The translations under genes were made by a program, and so were the position numbers. The notes below the pieces were generated by a model. The model saw only the letters and a program-made list of their open reading frames with translations, searched no databases and was not told where the DNA came from. 64,000 nucleotides of DNA from Phycisphaerales bacterium (GTDB taxonomy: Bacteria; Planctomycetota; Phycisphaerae; Phycisphaerales; UBA1924), in the NCBI GenBank assembly GCA_023382935.1, contig JAHDXL010000005.1, forward strand, positions 142,649 to 206,648, given 5' to 3'. Position 1 is the first letter of the stretch; each line of letters starts with the position of its first letter. Shown here in pieces: positions 58,746 through 64,000 of the stretch.

Positions 58746-60167
58746 GTGGCATCGTACAAGACTGAAGGGTTCGTGAGTTACCCGCTGGCCGAATGGGCCT
58801 GCGGGCTGACCTTTGACAAGTTGTCCGACGCGGCCATCGAGCGGGCCAAGGCCTTCTGGTTCGACTCGCTCGGGTGCGCTCTGGGCGGCAGTCGGCAGGA
58901 AGACGCCAGGATCCTGCTCGCTCATCATCGCGAGATGGGCGGGAGCGGGCCCTGCACCTGCTTCGTCTCGGGCTTCAAGACCAACCCGGTCGATGCGGCC
59001 TTTCTCAACAGCCACATGATCCGGGCGATGGACTTCAACGACATCTACTGGAAGGCCGACCCCAGCCATCCCAGCGACATCCTCGGCGCGCCCCTGGCGC
59101 TGTGCGAGTTCAGGGGCCTGGGCGGCAAGGATCTGATCGTCGCCACGGTCATTGCCTACGAGATCGAGATGCGACTGGTGGAGATCGGACGCCCCGGTGT
59201 GCGAGAGTACGGGTGGCACCACGCCACGCTCACCGGCTTTGCTGCTCCGTTCTCGGCCGGGCGTGTGCTGGGGCTCAACCCGAAGCAGATGGTCGCGGCC
59301 GTGGGAATCTGTGCCAGCCGCACGGGTTCTCTCGGCGCGGTGACGGCCGGGAAACTTACGAACATGAAGAACGTGGTGGACCCGTGGACGGCCCGCATGG
59401 GCGTCGAATCGGCCATGCTCGCGGCGCGCGGATTCAGCGGGCCCGAGCACATCTTCGACGGCAAGGAAGGTCTCTTCCACGTCTTCGGGCACAGCGTGTA
59501 TAAGGGTGAGCCCTGCACGTTTGACGCGGCCGCTCTGGTCGCCGACCTGCCCGCGTCGAAAACCGCCCACTACCGCATCGCCGACTGCGGGATGAAGAGT
59601 TTCCCGATCGAGGCGCTCTCCCACGCCCCGCTGACGGCCATGATGAAGTGCGTGCAGGAGAACAAGATCAAGGCGGGCGAGGTCGCGGAGATCAAGGTCG
59701 AAGTCATTGCCCGCGCGGCCGACATCCTCGGCGATCCGCACAAGTACCGCCCCAACAGCAAGGAGACGGCCGACCACTCGCTTCCCTACTGCATGGCGGT
59801 GGGACTGGTGGACGGCATGGTCACGCCGCTGCAGTTCAAGCAGAAGCGGATCGAGGACAAGAGCCTCGAACCGATCATGGACATGGTCAAGGTGGTGCCG
59901 AACGCCGAGTTTGAAAGTTTGTTCCCAAAGTACCAGCCCAGCCGCGTCACGCTCACGCTGAAAGACGGGCGGAGTTTCGCCAAGCGTGTGGACGTGCCGA
60001 AGGGCGATCCGCGAGATCCGATGACGATGGACGAAATCGCGGTCAAGGCTCGAGCGCTGGGCAAGGAAGTGGTGGGTGAGGCGAGGGTCGACCAGATCCG
60101 CGACTGCGTGATGAACCTCGAAAACGAGAAGTCGGTGGCAAGGCTGATGAGTCTGATGACCGCCTGA
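58746..60167 (+). CDS. MmgE/PrpD-family protein (2-methylcitrate dehydratase-like)
   Basis: 473 residues from a GTG with GGAGGG upstream. MmgE/PrpD family features: FDKLSDAAIERAKAFWFDSL at the start, MIRAMDFNDIYWKADPSHPS, YGWHHATLTGFAAPFSAGRV and HYRIADCGMKSFPIEALSHA in the middle. The family dehydrates 2-methylcitrate or related substrates, or epimerises itaconate derivatives. It is 17 bases before the GH172 gene on the same strand, but the functional link is unclear. Substrate unassigned. Confidence 0.88.
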   Translation: MASYKTEGFVSYPLAEWACGLTFDKLSDAAIERAKAFWFDSLGCALGGSRQEDARILLAHHREMGGSGPCTCFVSGFKTNPVDAAFLNSHMIRAMDFNDIYWKADPSHPSDILGAPLALCEFRGLGGKDLIVATVIAYEIEMRLVEIGRPGVREYGWHHATLTGFAAPFSAGRVLGLNPKQMVAAVGICASRTGSLGAVTAGKLTNMKNVVDPWTARMGVESAMLAARGFSGPEHIFDGKEGLFHVFGHSVYKGEPCTFDAAALVADLPASKTAHYRIADCGMKSFPIEALSHAPLTAMMKCVQENKIKAGEVAEIKVEVIARAADILGDPHKYRPNSKETADHSLPYCMAVGLVDGMVTPLQFKQKRIEDKSLEPIMDMVKVVPNAEFESLFPKYQPSRVTLTLKDGRSFAKRVDVPKGDPRDPMTMDEIAVKARALGKEVVGEARVDQIRDCVMNLENEKSVARLMSLMTA

Positions 60168-60183
60168 TGGCGAGGAGGTTTCG

Positions 60184-62187
60184 ATGCCGGTCAAGATGCT
60201 CGCACTGCTCGGAGCGGCGCTGCTTGCCACGCAGGCCGCAGCCCAGGTCGTGACGTTCGAAGGACTGCTCGAAGAACTCAATGACCGGGCGGTGTTGGCG
60301 CGCCTGCCCGATCCGGCGTACACCTGCAAGCAGTTCTCGTCGTACGACCGTGCTTCCAAGGCGCCGGGCGACGACTCGTGGTTTGCCAATGCCGACGCGG
60401 GGCAGTTCATCCGAGTCGACAAGATCAACGGCCGCGATGAGTACGTGATGATGGACGCGGCCGGGCCCGGCGCCGTCGTGCGTATCTGGTCGGCCAACCC
60501 GAAGGGCACGATCCGCGTCTACATCGACAACCAGCCGCGGCCGGTGATCGAAGGCCCGATGGGCAAGATGCTCGAAGCGGGCGGGCTGGCGCCTTCGCCG
60601 TTGGCCGGTGTGCGATCGCGCGGATACAACCTCTACCTGCCGATTCCATACGCGCAGCGCTGCGTCATCACAAGCGACGAACCTGGCTTCTACTACCAGA
60701 TCAACTACCGCACCTATCAGCCCGGCACAGTGGTCGCCAGTTTCGGGCCCGCCACGCCGATCGAGTCGGCGCGCGCCATCCAGGAGGCCGCCAGCGAACT
60801 CACGGCCTCCTGCTGGGTCGAGGGTCTCAGCCCCGCGTGGGAGGCTAGGGTGCCCGCGGGGAAATCTTTCGAGAAAGCGATCAACACGCCCGGCCAGGCG
60901 ATCGACTTGCTCAGGCTGAGCATCGATGAGCCCGGCGACTGGGAACGGGCTTTGCGCTCGCTGGTGCTCGAGATCGAGTTTGACGGGCAGTCCACCGTGT
61001 GGGCGCCGGTCGGCGACTTCTTCGGCTCGGGCATCGGGCTGCACGAGACGTCAGATCGTGTGCGCTGGGTGCGTGAGAACGGGCTGATGGCCTGCGGATG
61101 GATCATGCCCTTCCAGCGCCAGGCCGTGATTCGGCTGCACAATCTGGGCACGGAGGACCTCAAATGCTCGCTTGGCGCGCGCACGACTGCGTGGACGTGG
61201 GACGACCGCTCGATGCACTTTGCCGCAACTTGGCGCGAGCAGCGTGACATCGCCACCCGACCGATGAAAGACTGGAACTACGTGACCATCTCCGGCTCTG
61301 GCGTCTTCGTCGGCGACACGCTGACGGTCACCAATCCTGTCGAGCAGTGGTGGGGCGAGGGCGATGAGAAGATCTACGTCGACGGCGAGACCTTCCCTTC
61401 GCACTTCGGCACCGGCACCGAGGACTACTACGGCTACGCCTGGTGCTGCCCCGAGCCATTCCAGTCGCCCCTGCACGCACAGGTCCGCTGCGACGGGTAC
61501 GCCTACAACAACAACTACGGCACCACCACCGTCGCCCGACTGCGCTCGCTCGACGCCATTCCATTCCAGAAGAGTTTCCGGTTCGACATGGAAGTCTGGC
61601 ACTGGGCCGACACCAAGGTGAGTCAGAGCGCCGTCGCGTACTTCTACGCGCGCCCGGGCACGACCGCCAACGTCAAGCCCGACCGCAGTTCGGCCAGCCT
61701 CGCCCCGCCGCGGGCGCCGGAACTGCCCCCGCCGCTGGTGATTGAGGGTGCCATCGAGGCCGAAACGCTCGACGTGGTCGGCAGGAGCGAAGGCGTGCAG
61801 GTCGGGCCGCAGGGCGGCTTTGGGCCATACCTCTGGAGCCGGGGGCAGCACCTGTGGGTGCGAGCGACCAGGGTGGGAGACTACGTCGAGGTCAAAGTGC
61901 CCGCCTCCGGCTCAGGCCCCGAGCGCCTGTTCGTGCACCTGACCAAGAGTTGGGACTACGCCACCGTGCGCATCAGCGTGAACGGAAGCGAGGTTGCCTC
62001 GGGTATCGACCTGTTCAACACCGCCGGTCGCGAGGTCGCGGCCACCGGCGCCATCGATCTCGGCACGCACGAGCCGAAGAACCACGGGTACCTCGTCCGG
62101 TTTGAAGTCACCGGCTCCAACGCCAGGGCCGACAAGCCCGGTACGTACTTCGGCATCGACTGCTTCGAGCGGAGGCGGACCGATTGA
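60184..62187 (+). CDS. Secreted GH172-type (DUF2961) protein
   Basis: 667 residues. GAGG lies just before the ATG. Signal peptide (MLALLGAALLATQAAA) cleaved near AQVV. The DUF2961 core (~60-480) has KQFSSYDRASKAPGDDSWFA, MMDAAGPGAVVRIWSANPKG, and FGTGTEDYYGYAWCCPEPF, whose Glu and aromatic residues are family-typical. The last ~150 residues form a further beta-rich domain. GH172 members act on D-arabinofuranose or fructofuranose linkages; activity here is inferred. The stop overlaps the galactokinase start (TTGA), so the two are co-translated. Confidence 0.85.
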   Translation: MPVKMLALLGAALLATQAAAQVVTFEGLLEELNDRAVLARLPDPAYTCKQFSSYDRASKAPGDDSWFANADAGQFIRVDKINGRDEYVMMDAAGPGAVVRIWSANPKGTIRVYIDNQPRPVIEGPMGKMLEAGGLAPSPLAGVRSRGYNLYLPIPYAQRCVITSDEPGFYYQINYRTYQPGTVVASFGPATPIESARAIQEAASELTASCWVEGLSPAWEARVPAGKSFEKAINTPGQAIDLLRLSIDEPGDWERALRSLVLEIEFDGQSTVWAPVGDFFGSGIGLHETSDRVRWVRENGLMACGWIMPFQRQAVIRLHNLGTEDLKCSLGARTTAWTWDDRSMHFAATWREQRDIATRPMKDWNYVTISGSGVFVGDTLTVTNPVEQWWGEGDEKIYVDGETFPSHFGTGTEDYYGYAWCCPEPFQSPLHAQVRCDGYAYNNNYGTTTVARLRSLDAIPFQKSFRFDMEVWHWADTKVSQSAVAYFYARPGTTANVKPDRSSASLAPPRAPELPPPLVIEGAIEAETLDVVGRSEGVQVGPQGGFGPYLWSRGQHLWVRATRVGDYVEVKVPASGSGPERLFVHLTKSWDYATVRISVNGSEVASGIDLFNTAGREVAATGAIDLGTHEPKNHGYLVRFEVTGSNARADKPGTYFGIDCFERRRTD

Positions 62188-63359
62188 GCAAGATCGCGGC
62201 CGAGCGTTGCGAGGATCTTCTGTTGCGTCAGTTCGGACAGGGTCCGGGCGCGGTCGGCAGTGCGCCCGGGCGGGTCAATCTGATCGGCGAACACACGGAC
62301 TACAACGACGGTTTCGTTCTGCCGATGGCGCTGGAGCGCCGCACAGGTGTCGCACTCTGCCCCAGCCCCGACTGCCGATGGCGATTCGTCAGCGAGCATG
62401 ATGACACGGTGGTGGAGTTTTCGGACGAGGAGGCGATGCAGGTCGGTCGGCGTGACTGGACCTCGTACTGCCGAGGCGTGGCGGCGGGCTTTCGCAGCGC
62501 CGGCCACACCGTGCCTCCGCTGTGCATCGCCGTGGCCAGCGATGTGCCGCTGGGCGGCGGGCTTTCGAGTTCCGCGGCGCTCGAAGTCAGCGTCGCCTCG
62601 GCCATCGAGGGGCTGATCGGCGTGCCAATCGAGCCGGTGACCAAGGCCCTGCTCTGTCAGAAGGCCGAGCACGAGTTCGCAGGTGTGCCGTGCGGATACA
62701 TGGATCAGGCCATCAGCGTGATGGGCCGGGCCGATCACGCGCTGCTCATCGACTGTCGCTCGCTCGAAGCCACGCTCGTGCCGGTCAGCGATGGCTCGGT
62801 GTCCGTTCTTATCGTCAACAGCATGGTGCGCCATGAACTCTCGGGTGGCGAATACGCGCAACGTCGCGCCCAATGCGAACGCGCCGTGAAGGATATCGCC
62901 CGAGTTGACGGCGCTGTGTCATCCCTGCGCGATGTCTCGCTCGATCTGCTCGCGACCGTCCGGCCTCATGTAGAGCCGATCGCCTGGAGACGGGCGCGGC
63001 ATGTCGCCGGTGAGATCGCCCGCACGCTCAAGGCCGCGGTGGCGCTGCGTGCTGGTGATTACGCCGGCTTCGGGCGGCTCATGGACGAATCGCACGCCAG
63101 TTTGCGCGATGACTACGAGGTCAGTTGCAAGGAACTCGACCTGCTGGTCGAGATCGCCCGGTGCCAGTGCGGCGTGCTCGGAGCCCGCATGACCGGCGGG
63201 GGCTTTGGCGGGTGCATCGTCTCGTTGGTGGCCTCCGAACACGCTTCCACCGCCGGGCACGCCATCGCAGCGTCCTATTTCGCACAGACCGGTGTCCGAC
63301 CAGACTGGTTTGTCACCCGCGCAGGGGACGGGGCCAGGACCGAGCGTGCCGCTCACTGA
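62184..63359 (+). CDS. galK: Galactokinase
   Basis: 391 residues from a TTG overlapping the GH172 stop. GHMP-kinase motifs are complete: galactokinase signature GRVNLIGEHTDYNDGFVLPM, ATP loop PLGGGLSSSAALEVSVA, and C-terminal MTGGGFGGCIVSLV. Phosphorylates galactose at O1 with ATP in the cytoplasm (Leloir route). A related GHMP sugar kinase specificity cannot be excluded. Coupling to a secreted glycosidase-like protein suggests use of a released sugar. Confidence 0.93.
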   Translation: MSKIAAERCEDLLLRQFGQGPGAVGSAPGRVNLIGEHTDYNDGFVLPMALERRTGVALCPSPDCRWRFVSEHDDTVVEFSDEEAMQVGRRDWTSYCRGVAAGFRSAGHTVPPLCIAVASDVPLGGGLSSSAALEVSVASAIEGLIGVPIEPVTKALLCQKAEHEFAGVPCGYMDQAISVMGRADHALLIDCRSLEATLVPVSDGSVSVLIVNSMVRHELSGGEYAQRRAQCERAVKDIARVDGAVSSLRDVSLDLLATVRPHVEPIAWRRARHVAGEIARTLKAAVALRAGDYAGFGRLMDESHASLRDDYEVSCKELDLLVEIARCQCGVLGARMTGGGFGGCIVSLVASEHASTAGHAIAASYFAQTGVRPDWFVTRAGDGARTERAAH

Positions 63360-63425
63360 GCCACGTTGCAGGCTTACCATTCCGAAATCAGGCCCCCCGG
63401 GCCCATGATCAGGAGGATCGCAGAT

Positions 63426-63566
63426 ATGAGCAAGAGGTTCGGACGCGCGTTCATGGGTGCTCTGCTGGCGGCTGTTTGCCTGGCCGTCGCGGCCTGCAAC
63501 ACCGTCGAGGGTGTCGGCAAGGATCTCAAGGCCGGTGGTCAGGCCATCGAAAACGCCGCCAACTGA
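63426..63566 (+). CDS. Entericidin A/B-family small lipoprotein
   Basis: 46 residues. AGGAGG lies before the ATG. Lipoprotein signal with lipobox AVAAC (Cys at residue 24), then NTVEGVGKDLKAGGQAIENA, the pattern of EcnA/EcnB-type antidote or toxin lipoproteins. Anchored in a membrane by a lipidated cysteine. Such proteins are linked to stress or lysis in enterobacteria; the function here is unknown. Confidence 0.85.
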   Translation: MSKRFGRAFMGALLAAVCLAVAACNTVEGVGKDLKAGGQAIENAAN

Positions 63567-63597
63567 CGCCTCGGCCGAACAGTGGCGCTGAGTACAC

Positions 63598-64000
63598 GTG
63601 AAGTACGCCATCATCATTCTGTCGGGCGCTGCCGATGAGGCTCTGCCCGAACTGGGAAACCGCACGCCGCTTCAGGCGGCCCACATGCCGCACGTCCAAT
63701 CGCTGGCTCGCCGAGGGCGTGTGGGCGCCGTCGTCACCGTGCCCGAGGGCTTTGAACCTTCGTCCGAGCACTGTCTGCTGACGCTGTTGGGTCACGATTT
63801 GCTGCGAACGCCGTGCGGCCGCGCCGCTCTCGAAGCCGAAGCCCTGGGTGTGGATGCGGGCGCAGGCTTTGTGTTCAGGCTCGATCTCGTCACAATCGGC
63901 GATGCAGGAACTTCCGACGCCGGGCTTCTGCTTGATCACGCCGGCGGAGCCATTCCCCGCATCGAGGCCGATGTGCTGCTTGACGATTTGTTGGCGTACT
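63598..64000 (+). CDS. ApgM-like 2,3-bisphosphoglycerate-independent phosphoglycerate mutase (partial, cut by window end)
   Basis: 134 codons visible from a GTG at 63598, open to the window edge. N-terminus KYAIIILSGAADEALPELGN then RTPLQAAHMPHVQSLARRGR and VGAVVTVPEGFEPSSEHCLL matches the alkaline-phosphatase-superfamily mutase ApgM, which interconverts 3- and 2-phosphoglycerate. The metal-ligand Asp expected in the first motif (usually DGAAD-like) is Ser here, and the nucleophile-region motif is SSE rather than GSD. So it may be a divergent or non-catalytic member. The rest of the gene is needed to decide. Confidence 0.75.
   Translation, partial: MKYAIIILSGAADEALPELGNRTPLQAAHMPHVQSLARRGRVGAVVTVPEGFEPSSEHCLLTLLGHDLLRTPCGRAALEAEALGVDAGAGFVFRLDLVTIGDAGTSDAGLLLDHAGGAIPRIEADVLLDDLLAY

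Overview
The window is a high-GC stretch of a Planctomycetes chromosome, most likely from the Phycisphaerae/Phycisphaerales. The lineage signs are two prepilin-type secreted proteins with the N-terminal processing motif, several PEP-CTERM secreted proteins, a GC-type dockerin-anchored protein, a paired DUF1592-type planctomycete cytochrome and DUF1552 protein, and a fused YncE/phosphoesterase. No rRNA, tRNA, CRISPR array, transposase, integrase or phage gene was recognised. The first ~50 bases are almost pure C and are probably a contig-edge artefact.

Layout. 0.2-17 kb: secreted and surface proteins around mnmG and a Kef-type antiporter, with dispersed hairpin repeats between genes. 17-25 kb: a truncated alkaline-phosphatase remnant abutting a chromate transporter, a signal-less solute-binding-like protein, a four-gene minus-strand cluster (metallo-beta-lactamase fold, CaiB-type CoA transferase, enoyl-CoA hydratase, SDR dehydrogenase) and a fumarylacetoacetase-family gene. 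25-33.6 kb: a YncE/phosphoesterase fusion, an OprP-like porin, and a complete sulfate ABC transporter operon led by a cysteine-dioxygenase-like gene. 33.7-39.1 kb: a divergent sigma54-type activator, then a HoxF/HoxU-like NADH diaphorase pair translationally coupled to a lone receiver protein and preceded by a FixJ-type regulator.

39-42.9 kb holds a small hypothetical protein, an O-methyltransferase, a PEP-CTERM protein and a membrane histidine kinase. 43-51.9 kb is a tightly packed Bat/MoxR operon (MoxR, DUF58, anchored protein, BatA, BatB, BatC, BatD, BatE) preceded by a DUF3467 protein. 52-57.6 kb has a fused aconitase-family dehydratase and an isocitrate/isopropylmalate-type dehydrogenase, separated by a PAS-LuxR regulator and an HD-GYP sensor. 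57.7-64 kb holds a zinc-ribbon membrane protein, an MmgE/PrpD protein, a GH172 (DUF2961) secreted hydrolase coupled to galactokinase, an entericidin-like lipoprotein and the start of an ApgM-like phosphoglycerate mutase cut by the window end.

Most notable observations: (1) a five-member intergenic double-hairpin repeat family with shared orientation; (2) an orphan HoxFU-like diaphorase that has lost several cluster ligands, has no hydrogenase or formate dehydrogenase nearby, and is wired to two response regulators; (3) a cysteine dioxygenase/sulfate-transport operon with a sigma54-like promoter and paired palindromes facing a divergent GAF-AAA-Fis activator. All functional assignments come from motif recognition by eye; no database search was run.
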